This document shows positions 1 through 10,900 of a DNA stretch of 64,000 nt, piece after piece. Position 1 is the stretch's first letter, and every line of letters begins with the position of its first letter. The stretch is taken from contig CAXIPT010000005.1 in the NCBI GenBank assembly GCA_964030475.1, positions 4,731,960 to 4,795,959 on the forward strand. Direction: 5' to 3'. The notes beneath the pieces were generated by a model that ran no database searches, was not told where the DNA came from, and saw only the letters and a program-made list of their open reading frames with translations. Origin of the DNA: Tethya wilhelma (Eukaryota; Porifera; Demospongiae; Tethyida; Tethyidae). A program made the position numbers and the translations under genes.

Positions 1-244
1 CATCTCTCTTTTTTTCATCTGCAAAGCCTTTGTTTTCCCACTACAAGACTATGGAATGCTAATGGAATGTTAATTAACTTTTTGGCACGCTTGCATTATT
101 CCTTGCTGAGAGCCAAAATGGAAAAAAAACAGTGACCTCTAACTGAAGTAAGGGTGCTGAGTTTGAATATCATGCTTACAATCTTCAAAAATCTTCCTGT
201 ATGCTAGTCCACAATTTCTAATTAGTGACCTCATTACCAAAAGG

Positions 245-1222
245 TCAAGTGTGTCCTCCCTCCTCTGGCACAGCATAAGCTGCAGACGAACCAGTAGCAG
301 TCTGGTCCTCAGAGGAAAGGGTGACTACAATCTCCCTCTGTGTCTCTCTGCTGGTGATGCTGGCACACACCTCCCTCACTCCAATGTCCTCACTCACTGG
401 GATGAAGGTCTCGTCCAGACCAATGGTGATCCCTGTGGGGCACAGCCAAGGAGAAAAGGAAGGTCACACAATAAATTGGATCAATGAATAAAACAGCGAA
501 AAGCCACTTACTGTCATCATCAATGATCATGATATTAGCAGTATTATTTGGTACAGTGATTATGGCATTGGTTCCCATGGTAACGAGAGTGAGGGATCCC
601 TGGAAGGTCTCGTCATACTCTACAATGGTGTCGTCCAATAGAGTCACATTCAGTGAGATCTGTCTGACATCACTGGTGAAGGTCAGAGGGAGGTCAGTGA
701 TGGGAGAGTAGTCTGCATCAACTGTTGAGGGAAAGAGAGAGAGAGATGAAGCAAATAGTCAGAGGTGACAGTGTACTCACCAAGAGCAGGGAAGATGCCA
801 GGGCCCAGTGGAAGATCAGAGGTAGAGAGGTTGACAACAATACTGAGTCCTTCAGTGATCTGTTGGTCAGGACCCAGCACACCCACTGTCACTGTGGCAA
901 ATCCACCAGATTCACTTCCAGAGTATGGAGAATTGATGAATCCAAGAAATATATCTACAGTCAGTCACATACACACAATAACAGCTGTCCAACACCTCAG
1001 CCAATGATGTCATAGTACCATCATCGTCCAAGATCCTGATGGTGGTGGTATCAGGGTTCAACTCAACACGGGGTTGTTCCGTCTCAAGGGTTCCAAAGAA
1101 CTGCTCTGCTGTCTCAGAAAGACCATCATTAATGATGGGAACACCGAAGCATCTTGTTGTGCTAACTGGCTCTCCAATGTTGAATGTCAATAGTGCCACA
1201 GTTTCTTCATAGTCCAAAGAAG
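245..1222 (-). CDS. Calx-beta repeat protein, 3' exons (5' end missing)
   Basis: Four phase-1-compatible exons read on the minus strand: 1019-1222, 781-954, 512-721 and 245-432, the last ending in TGA. Together they encode about two and a half Calx-beta-type repeats, recognisable from the repeated strand-ending motifs RILDDD and IMIIDDD and from stretches such as GLSIVVNLSTSDLPLG and LDETFIPVSEDIGV. Calx-beta domains are extracellular or cytosolic calcium-binding beta-sandwiches found in Na/Ca exchangers, integrin beta-4 and large adhesion proteins; multi-repeat extracellular versions are common in sponges. The last repeat stops early (after SSAAYAVPEEGGHT), so the protein may really end there or a further exon may have been missed. 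Upstream, a (TG)n tract and an N at 1303 interrupt the gene, and no signal peptide or start can be assigned. Family call is fairly sure; gene identity is not. Confidence 0.75.
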
Positions 1223-1224
1223 CT

Positions 1225-1225
<1 letters not shown>

Positions 1226-1272
<47 letters not shown>
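1226..1272. repeat. (TG)n microsatellite
   Basis: Pure TG dinucleotide run. It directly abuts the acceptor of the first visible Calx-beta exon (ACACACTCAG on the minus strand) and lies 30 bp from a single-N join at 1303. Confidence 0.95.
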
Positions 1273-1273
<1 letters not shown>

Positions 1274-1955
1274 AGATAGTTACAGAATTTCTCTAGTTGA
1301 TCNCTTTAACTTTCATGTGTATGGCACTAAAAAGGAGTGGGAGTCAATTGGTTGCATTAGGAGGTCAGGCACACATGTCCATGATAATTTGTTAATTTAC
1401 ATGTGTATACGTACTATGTCTCAATTTCAGCACATGACACAACAAAATGCATCAATACACAAACAACGTATTTAGACAGAGTCTAGCTATAGAATGTTTG
1501 GTATCTTTGACTTGGAAAGATTGAATAATAAAGGAACAACATCATCATGTAGAAGTGGCCCACAAATCACACTACTCCATTTGAGAGAGACAATGTCCCA
1601 TTGTGTCAGGCAGGTGTGTGCACTGATGGCATGAGACTGTGTGCATGTGTAGGAGAAGGTGAAGGAAATGATGAGAATGATCATTGTTGAACCAATCACT
1701 ACAATGAGGTATCATGACAGTTACTATGGAATGAAGGACATCTAACGCTCCATTGACAACAGACTTCTATTTATACATATAAAGTTGGAGTGCCACTATG
1801 CATGCCATTAAATAGGTCAAAGTAAACTATAGGTCAAATGCTTATAATTCCTTAGTCAGAAGAATCGGAGGAATCACTGTTCCATATGGTGCATGTCTAT
1901 ATAGGAGGTGGTTCCCTGAGCAGTTACCTGAAATTGGAACAGCCCATTGACACGC
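1273..1955. other. intergenic or intronic stretch, no supported gene
   Basis: No convincing exon. A minus-strand ORF at 1487-1699 begins with a hydrophobic stretch resembling a signal peptide (MIGSTMIILIISFTFSYT) but has no clear donor that joins it to the Calx-beta exons. The single N at 1303 makes continuity uncertain. Confidence 0.4.
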
Positions 1956-3512
1956 ATGATGGAAGCAAAGAAGCAGAAGAAGGCAGTAACCTCATCACCA
2001 AGTCCAAAAGAGGCTACTGCTGTAGTAGACACCACCATAGAAGAGGAAACATCTGAATCTGTTCGATATAGAGTGTTTGTTCAAAAGTTTCCTCGTCTAG
2101 TTGAAGCTGTGTCACCAGTTGTCGTAAAATTTGCTGTAAATGCTCGTTCAAAGTCTCTCATCTCTGACTACAACAAAACACAAGCAGAGAATCCTTATGT
2201 TCATGAATATGACAGGGCTAGTATCCTCATGAGTCAGATCCTAACCAGGATCAAAGACAGTGATTCTCACTTTGATAGTTTTGTTGATATCCTTCAAGAA
2301 TTGAACCAGTGTACGAAGCTAGCTAGCGAGTTAAAGAGGACAGTTGATTCTACTGAGAATAGAACTAGTGGAGATTCTGATTCTGGAAGTGCTACAGGAG
2401 TAGAAGCCTGTGGTTTCCATTGTCCTTGTGGACAGTGTAGCTTTGAATCATACTTTGAAGATAGGTCAAAATGTCCAGGACTAAAAGAAGAAACATTTCC
2501 ATACCTCAATGTGAGTCATTTAACTGAACGAGAGAGAAAAAAATTGACAAGTCAACTCATGCATGATACTGATGCTATCATGACAGAATTTGAGAATTTC
2601 TCAAGTGACGTGTTCAAGGCTCTGATAAGAAATGGTTCACCTGCCGATCAGATCATAAACACTGTGTTTTGTTCGGGTAAACGTCTGCCAAAGCCAATCC
2701 AGGACAAACATGGAGACAAGTTAGAAACAATAACAACAATACCTGGAGTCCAAACTTTTTTGGTTCGTTATAATTATATATCTTTTATTAATTATCGAAT
2801 CTTAGAAAAAATCATCAATGAACATTGCAAAGAGTGTCGAGCAGATCTAGAGAGTTACCTTCAAAAACTAACAAAATTCAGCAAAAGAAGCATTTTTGAA
2901 ATTCCTTCATTTTCTATCATGTCCCCTTCCTCTTCAGACCACATTCTTGCAGTTAAAGTAATTGATGAACTGTGGTTTGGGGGCACTCCGCGTGACACAT
3001 CCAACTGTCCCTTTACCTTGAGGGACATAGATGCTATCAGGAATAAAGTTGCTGAGGTCATTGAACTTAGCAGACATGACTATATCGATCTAGTAGATAT
3101 TAGTACAGGTTGTATTCAACTTGCATTTTCAATTCTACCATATCAAGAAGCTCCCATTTTCCCCCTCACTACTTCACAACTGAGTGAGTTGATATGCCAT
3201 GGTATTATTGTCTTACGCCAACCAAAACCACAACCTCTAACCAATAAACAACACACAGAAAGTCAAAATCAATCTACAAGAACTGAGACCCCTCCCTTTC
3301 AATCCACAGACACTGAGTCTCCCGCTGTCCAACTGACCGATGCTGAGTCTCCCCCCGTCCAACCCACGGATGCTGAGTCTCCCCCCGTCCAACCCACGGA
3401 TGCTGAGTCTCCCCCCGTCCAACCGACCGATGCTGAGTCTCCCTTTGTCCAACTCATGGATGCTGAGTCTCCCCCTGTCCAACCCACAGATGCTGAGTCT
3501 CCCCCTGTCTAA
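1956..3512 (+). CDS. unrecognised cysteine-motif protein with C-terminal decapeptide repeats
   Basis: Uninterrupted 518-codon ORF, taken from the first ATG (two tandem ATGs at 1956). Residues about 30-130 are helical and charged and resemble the death-fold-like N-termini of sponge signalling proteins. Near residues 151-160 there is a compact CxCxxC motif (HCPCGQC), followed by a helical segment (LTERERKKL, TDAIMTEFENFSSDV) and a region with SRHDYIDLVDISTGCIQLAF, similar in style to the conserved C-terminal strand-rich segment of those proteins. From about 3306 the protein becomes a 10-residue repeat (ESPPVQPTDA type). It ends at a TAA that replaces a CAA codon in the middle of the repeat array; the same frame stays open for six more repeats to the N at 3699. 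The truncation could be real, allelic, or an assembly error. The sponge-specific family assignment is inference; no enzymatic function is claimed. Confidence 0.6.
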   Translation: MMEAKKQKKAVTSSPSPKEATAVVDTTIEEETSESVRYRVFVQKFPRLVEAVSPVVVKFAVNARSKSLISDYNKTQAENPYVHEYDRASILMSQILTRIKDSDSHFDSFVDILQELNQCTKLASELKRTVDSTENRTSGDSDSGSATGVEACGFHCPCGQCSFESYFEDRSKCPGLKEETFPYLNVSHLTERERKKLTSQLMHDTDAIMTEFENFSSDVFKALIRNGSPADQIINTVFCSGKRLPKPIQDKHGDKLETITTIPGVQTFLVRYNYISFINYRILEKIINEHCKECRADLESYLQKLTKFSKRSIFEIPSFSIMSPSSSDHILAVKVIDELWFGGTPRDTSNCPFTLRDIDAIRNKVAEVIELSRHDYIDLVDISTGCIQLAFSILPYQEAPIFPLTTSQLSELICHGIIVLRQPKPQPLTNKQHTESQNQSTRTETPPFQSTDTESPAVQLTDAESPPVQPTDAESPPVQPTDAESPPVQPTDAESPFVQLMDAESPPVQPTDAESPPV

Positions 3513-3697
3513 CCGACCGATGCTGAGTTTCCCCCCGTCCAACCAACGGATGCTGAGTCTCTCCCCATCCAACCAATAGATGCTGAGTCTCCCCCTGTCC
3601 AACCCACGGACACTGAATCTCCCCCCATCCAACCGACCAATGCTGAGTCTCCTCCTGTCCAACCAACTGATGCTGAGTCTCCCCCCGTCCAACCCAG
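3306..3697 (+). repeat. 30-bp coding minisatellite, about 13 units
   Basis: Tandem 30-bp units (core GATGCTGAGTCTCCCCC followed by GTCCAACC) with base changes between copies. The coding frame gives ESPPVQPTDA. The array runs past the stop codon at 3510 and ends just before the N at 3699, so its true length is unknown. Confidence 0.95.
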
Positions 3698-3700
3698 GNG

Positions 3701-4057
3701 CCATTCCTCTTAGTATGGCTCCACCACAACAGCTGACAATGGGACACTACAAAGACACTTTAGGACACACACCACACACACACTGGTAGTTGCTGTGGCC
3801 AGCTAGACCATCTGTGGCTATGAGGTAATGTGTGATTGTGTAGATAGTCTCTTCATGTGATTTGTGCAACATGTGTAGTCACTGAGTTGATCCTTCTCTC
3901 TAGACCAGACCGGGGCATCACTTGATTCAGTTGCTGAGAGAGCATAATATGATAATGTTTTGTTGTTCTGTTTGTCTCTTGTAGTTTTGACGAGGAGGAC
4001 AGTGGGAGTGAGTTGGATGAAGATGAGAAGGAAATGTTGGACCTGCTTGTCAGATGA
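3701..4057 (+). CDS. orphan 3' exon pair ending in an acidic tail
   Basis: A good acceptor (TTTGTCTCTTGTAG) precedes a 73-bp exon, 3985-4057, encoding DEEDSGSELDEDEKEMLDLL and then VR and TGA. It joins in frame to the open stretch ending at 3785 (donor CACTG|GTAGTT), which encodes APPQQLTMGHYKDTLGH and so on. That upstream frame differs from the repeat ORF and is cut by the N at 3699. This is therefore probably the 3' end of a plus-strand gene whose body was lost at the contig join. It could be the true C-terminus of the repeat protein if the array contains an indel. Product not recognised. Confidence 0.45.
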
Positions 4058-4269
4058 ACCACAATTTCAACACATGTTATACACCATTTGTACTGATTTT
4101 ATCAATGAATGTTGATTATCGTTTTTCAGTTTTGAAACTTTTGTCACTTATTATTATTTTTTTTCGGAAAAAAAATGTTGTATCTGCACATATTTGTTGT
4201 TATAAAATTTTGTGAATTATAACAGCATTATCACTAGTTATTAACACAACAAGCAAGTGCATGTAATCC
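4058..4269. other. short AT-rich spacer between convergent gene ends
   Basis: About 210 bp separating the plus-strand orphan exon from the stop of the minus-strand GH31 gene. It holds T-rich and A-rich tracts and no ORF; it is probably the two 3' UTRs. Confidence 0.5.
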
Positions 4270-4852
4270 TTAATGACATGATACAAATGTCTCCTTTATA
4301 TCAGTGTACTTCATCCACAGTGTATTCTGAGAGTTGTCGAAATGGAAGCCTTCTTTTGTAGTGTCCTTTACCAACTCCTGCCAGGTTTTCAATTCGGGTA
4401 GAGGGTCACGGGTAGCACTTTTATACACCGCTCCAGGAATACCTGTAACACAAATTAATTTATAATTTATAAGGATGTACTCAAATGGCTTATAGGTCAC
4501 AAAAAAACTTAACACAGAATCTGATAGATAGTGACGAAGTCAAATAGAATTAATGTTCAGGTACACGGTAAAGCTCCAGTAAGTCGAATCTGCAAAAATT
4601 AATTTTAAGTGCCAAAAGGCTAAAATACAATACCTAAGTGTGCCCAAAGAGCTCCCATTTGTATGATGTGGGTGGAGCCTTTTGGTGCCCGATTGATGGT
4701 TATCATCAGTTGAGCATTCTGTTCACTTGTCCTAGTAAGTATGTACTCCAATCCATCCCATGTTGTACCATAAGCCTTGAACTGGCTGTCAGCAAACATC
4801 CACACATGACGAAGATTCTGTGGTACAATAAAATAGTGATGATCGGGAGAGA

Positions 4853-4923
<71 letters not shown>

Positions 4924-7900
4924 CCTTCATTTTCTCCCATGTGACAACAGAGGAGTTGGTGGCATTGTTGAGAGTGTGGACTCGTGGGTCTAGCACTGGG
5001 ATCGCACTCCCGGCCCGCACAAACATTGGAATGGTATCCAGTGAAGCATTCACTTTGACAGTCCTGGATGAATAGTGTTTGATAAAATTAATATGATGGT
5101 TATAATTGCCATGGTTCCTAGGTAGGCTGTATAAAAGGGTCCACTCACATGTTTCCATCATAGTATGGTCCCATACCAATTCTGAACCTCCCATCAGTCT
5201 CATTGTACTGTATGATTTATAATATTATACATCATCATACATCATTATGATGTAATCTTAAAATCATTAGTAATCTCAATATGATACCTGGAAGTATGAG
5301 CTGACGTCCAACCATTGAAAACTGTTGCTGGCTGGAAGGTAGACCTCCCACTCTGACACACCCCTCTCAACAACTGGTGCAACAAGAAGGTCACCGCCAA
5401 ACATGTACTGTGTGTGTGTGTGCGCGCCATTGCCTAGCAACCAAAATTTTTATAGGCTAATTGCCAGTTACTGGATGGATGGAGGTGTCAATAGAGTAGC
5501 TAGGGGTCACAGGGAGTCGATGTCAAGTTACAACAAACTAGTTGCATGTCCTTAATAGTTGAGTGTACATTACGGTACCTGTTGACATTGGCTGATGGCC
5601 TTTGGATCATCCCAAAAATTCAGTAAGTGATGTTGCATGATTGGAAGACCAGTCTGTATGTGTTGGTAACATACGATGAATAAAACAACAGTAGGTCAGT
5701 GGGTCAACATATCCTTTCTCCTTTATACCCTTATATATTCACTATGATCCTATATCCATACCTTGTGAGCTATGTGTGCTTGTGTGTAGATGTAGGGAAA
5801 CAGTTGCATCCTCAGTTTGGCAAATTTCCTCCAAATGGCCGTTCCGTTTGGGAAATCAAAGATGTGACTCTTTGGTCCCGTTCCTTTCCCTCCCCCCTGC
5901 TCGTGCATCAGTCCACTCACACAACCAGCTGCTGTCCATCGTGACCACAATTCAAGGTCCGGTACCGGATCCACATACCACTCAAAGCCACCTATAATCA
6001 ATAGGGTAAGCATTAGATTCAATATGGGAATCGAACCCAAGACACACGCAACCGTGCCCAAGGTCCTCCTAGCAGTCCTATTAAGGTGTTAATACTAGAG
6101 GTTATATTAGCCTCTTCCTCTCTTTGAATCACTAAAGGAAGGGAGTGGCCTAGAGGTTAGCCTCTCCCTCTCTTTGAATCACTAAAGGGAGGGAGGAGGT
6201 CTCCCGCAGTACTTTTCTAAGAGTAACCTGATTGGTTGTATTGGTTTGCATGTGACTTTTACCTGCGATGTTTTCTAAGATTAATTTGATTGGTTGGATC
6301 ACTTGATCACTCTTTTGCAAAGCTGAAGTGCACTGAGAACACCAGCAACACCAGCAACTTCCTACAACTGGCAACACAGCTACAGCAACACCATAGAGCA
6401 ACACAGCAACACCACCAACACCATACTCAAGACTGGCAACACCAGCGAGCAACACAGCAACACCACCAACACCATACTCTAGACTGGCAACACCAGCAAC
6501 ACCATAGAGCAACACAGCAACACCACCAACACCATAGCTACTTAAGACTGGCAACACCAGCAACACCATAGAACAACACAGCAACACCACCAACACCATA
6601 CTTGACTCAGCAACACCACCAACACCATACTTAAGACTGGAAACACCAGCAACACCGTAGAACAACACAGCAACACCACCAACACCATACTTAAGACTGG
6701 CAACACCAGCTTAAGACTGGCAACACCAGCAACACCATAGAACAACACAGCAACACCACCAACACCATACTTAAGACTCAGCAACACCACCAACACCATA
6801 CTTAAGACTCAGCAACACCACCAACACAATACTTAAGACTGGCAACACCAGCAACACCAGCAACACCATAGAACAACACAGAAACACCACCAACACCATA
6901 CTTAAGATTTAGCAACACCACCAACACCATACTTAAGACTGCCAACACCAGCAACACCATAGAACAACACAGCAACACCACCTGGCAACACCAGCAACAC
7001 CATAGAACAACACAGCAACACCACCTGGCAACACCAGCAACACCATAGAACAACACAGCAACACCACCAACACCATACTTAAGACTGGCAACACCAGCAA
7101 CACCTTAAAACAACACAGCAACACCACCTGGCAACACCAGCAACACCATTGAACAACACAGCAACACCACCAACACCATACTTAAGACTGGCAACACCAG
7201 CAACACCATAAAACAACACAGCAACACCACCAACACCATACTTAAGACTCAGCAACACCACCAACACCATACATAAGACTGGCAACACCAGCAACACCAT
7301 AGAACAACACAGCAACACCGCCAACACCATACTTAAGACTCAGCAACACCACCAACACCATACTTAAGACTGGCAACACCACCAACACCATAGAACAACA
7401 CAGTAACACCGCCAACACCATACTTAAGACTCAGCAACACCACCAACACCATACTTAAGACTGGCAACACCACCAACACCATAGAACAACACAGTAACAC
7501 CACCAACACCATACTTAAGACTCAGCAACACCACCAACACCATACTTAAGACTGGCAACACCACCAACACCATAGAACAACACAGCAACACCACNGTTGT
7601 AACTGGAAATTTAACATAGCTAGGCTGTTAGACCAGACATACTAAAAAATTAGAGCTCAGTTCGCACTGAGCAGCCGCTACAGAGATCGTAACTTTATGC
7701 CATAGACTATGCCACAAAATTGTTCCAAAATATGTGGGCATTGTCCAGTCTTAGCTGACAAACAACAGACCAAGAGAATATCCAGTACAGCTAAGAGCAT
7801 AGAGTAGGTTCTTTTTGAGACACGAAAACATGGTGATTTAGGTTCCATCATGGTATGATGGTTTTGGGTTCTTGGGTTCCATCACGGTATGATGGTTTTA

Positions 7901-10900
7901 GGTTCTTGGGTTCCATCACGGTATGATGGTTTTAGGTTAATTCTTGGGTTTTCATCACGGTATGAGGGTTCCATCACGGTATGATGATTTTGGGTTCTTG
8001 GGTTCCATCACGGTATGATGGTTTTAGGTTCTTGGGTTTTCATCATGGTATGATGGTAGTAGGTTCTTGGGCTCCATCATGGTATGATGGTTATAGGTTC
8101 TTGGGTTTCCATCACAATATGATGGTTTTGGGTTTTAACTAACCTCGGTGGACTGGTATTGCCCAGAAAAAGTGCCTGACCAGAGGTCCATCACCAGGAA
8201 GAGGGAGAAAAAGTGGTGCCCATGCAGTGGTCTTCGATTGTTCGAGATCAGCTTCAAGCCATCGTTCTGCTTTGTTATGCAATTCGCTGGTCTAAATCAG
8301 CCTTTTGAGAAAACAAAAACTGGCAAACTACTGACCACGTTGTGTAGATAATGATCGGGTACCGTAATGGTCAACAGTAAGCGTTATTGTGTACTTTAAA
8401 CTGTGTGACACACAACATATACATGTGAGATCTGAGGCAGCACTTCACGATTATATGCCTCGCACTAATGCGCTAGGCAATTATTATGGATTCATAGTAA
8501 TTTAATAACACCTCAATTGTCAATTTCTCCATGTATACTCCATATAATCATAGATAACATAATTATATCCGCTATTATTATCGTAGTACTATAATGCATG
8601 CACCTACCAATATCTGATCCAGAGAATGGCATTCCAGAGAGACCAATGTTGAGACTGGCTGTCACTTGAGCAGGCAGTCCACTAGCATAACTCCTGTATG
8701 GATCAGGTATAATTTTATAGCAAATTTCAGTAATAATAATAATAATAATAATACTGTATAGCAGGAAAGTTTCGCAGGGATAAACTTTTGCGTTTTTTGT
8801 AGATCACGATTCATGTTTGAAAATTCTCCATAACGTATAGTACGTATGGGTTCGCACAGCTTATATATCTGCAAAAGTTAAAATGCAGAAGTGTTTGACT
8901 AGAGATATCTGCGAAAGTTTGACTCTGTAAAACTTTCCCGCTACACAGTAATAATAAACTCTTATAACACCATACAATATAACCAATATTGAAATATTAG
9001 CCATTTTTATGCAGAGAACTTTCTAATTACACACCAATCAGAGGAGGGGTCCCCCGTCCAATGTGCCCATGTGTATCGCTGTGATCCTGTGTAACTGGAC
9101 CGAACATAGAACACATAATCAGGTGCATAGCTGTCGGTGGGGTCAGAGTCCAAATTGGTGAGGAAGTCAAATGCAGCCTTCTGGTAGAGAAGTGGAAACC
9201 AATTGTGCATCTTCAGACCTGACAAAGAATATCAAGGAGCTAGGAATTAAGAGAAAAGAAGTTTTGAAGAGGTTTCTTTTTCAAACCTTCAGTGCCATCA
9301 CTGGCAATGGAGTCAGGTGGCGTATACTCTCCATAGTCATACATCCAGCCATTGAATTTCACATCTACAGCTCTCTGCAGCTGAGCTTGATACCACTTCA
9401 CAGCATCGGGGTTTGTGTAGTCCACTTGAGAGACAAAGAAATCCCTACATATAACAAATAATTATTGATTAATGTTTATACAAACTCATGAAACTGGACT
9501 ACCATTACTGAATGCAATAGAGAATGTGAGCTGGCCTTTTGAATTCACTGAAAAAAAATTTTTCAGTGAATTTCAAAGAGCTAGCTCACAGTTTATGTTG
9601 AAATTTACATTGCGATAAATTGTATAGGTGCATTAGCTCACGTTGCTCCAATGTAGGTGTAGTTGTAAGGCACACCACTCTTATTTCTGAGTAGGTAGCC
9701 ATTAGAGGCTGCCTCATTGTAGAGCTTGGTGTAGGTAGTTGCCAACATGGCATTGAAATAGCACGTGCTCTGAGATACACATACAAATGCAATGGAATGA
9801 GTTTCCCCCTAAAATTTAGACATTGTATCATAATAATTACTGGACGCACCTTTACTCCAAGTGCAAGAAGTTTTTCATTTTCTTCCTGTATTTATGATTG
9901 TGATAAACAATGAATATAGAACAGCTGTAGCAATGCGTAGTCTTCATGTGTGTGATGCAGCCTGACCTTCAGTTTGTCTTCGTTGCCTTGTTCGTCTCCC
10001 TTGGGGAAGAAGTGGACAGTGTTGACAGAGTGGGAGCAAGGTATGTCATACTTGAAGAAGAAGTCACTGAAAGTTGACAGTTAATTAATACTATAAGCAT
10101 GCAAGAGTTATTGTCGTTGTAGCTAAACATTATGACTATAACCTCTACTTCCTTGCCTGATTCTTTCAGATTGTGATTTTGAGCTTTCAGAGTTCAACTG
10201 GTTCCATGGGCTAAACTTTAAAAAAAAAATTGCAGCATAATCAATCCACCATACCCATACAAGTGTTATTATGATCAGTGTTTGCACAGAAAACTTGGGA
10301 GATCCCACCCATAGAATGCACTGTTTACGAGTATTATTGTTTTCCCACGGAAGTGTATAGGTGTTCTGAATAAAACCAACTCTGTATCATCTGTTTTTAT
10401 CCAAAATATTATTATTATATATCATTTGAAAGCACATTTCATGCTGGTTACAACTGTACAACTTTCATTCTCAAACAATAAACCGTTTACTGGCAATAGT
10501 CAAAAATATGTAGTTGGTACAGAAAAAAAAACACCTAAAAGCACCTTGAGCATATTAGAGCGTAGGAAGGTGATATAGAATTGGGACTTGCACCATTGTA
10601 TTTAGTGCAATGAGAGCATTCAAATGATATCCATTTTGTTATGATTTGCTAAACGTAGGCCTGATTAGGTCCCACCCATAGAATGCACTGTTTATGAGTA
10701 TGATCGTTTTCCCATGGAAGTGTATAGGTGTTCTGAATAAAACCAACTCTGTATCATCTGTTTTGATCCAAAATATGATAAATTATATACCATTTGAAAG
10801 CACATTTCATGCTGATTACAACTGTGCAACTTTCATTCTCAAACAATAAACCATTTACTGGCAATAGTTAAAAATATGTGGTCGGTACAGAAAAACACCT

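Noticed and set aside
3237..3747. Long minus-strand and alternative-frame ORFs over the decapeptide array (LDGGRLSI, MLSLPPSN repeats)
   Set aside because: Shadow frames of the 30-bp repeat that also encodes ESPPVQPTDA on the plus strand.
6150..7330. Several minus-strand ORFs rich in Val, Leu, Cys and Gly (MLFYGVAGV-type)
   Set aside because: They are translations of the CAACACCA minisatellite; all frames stay open because the repeat lacks stops.
6336..8135. CRISPR-like repeat arrays
   Set aside because: Units are directly tandem without unique spacers and the genome is eukaryotic.
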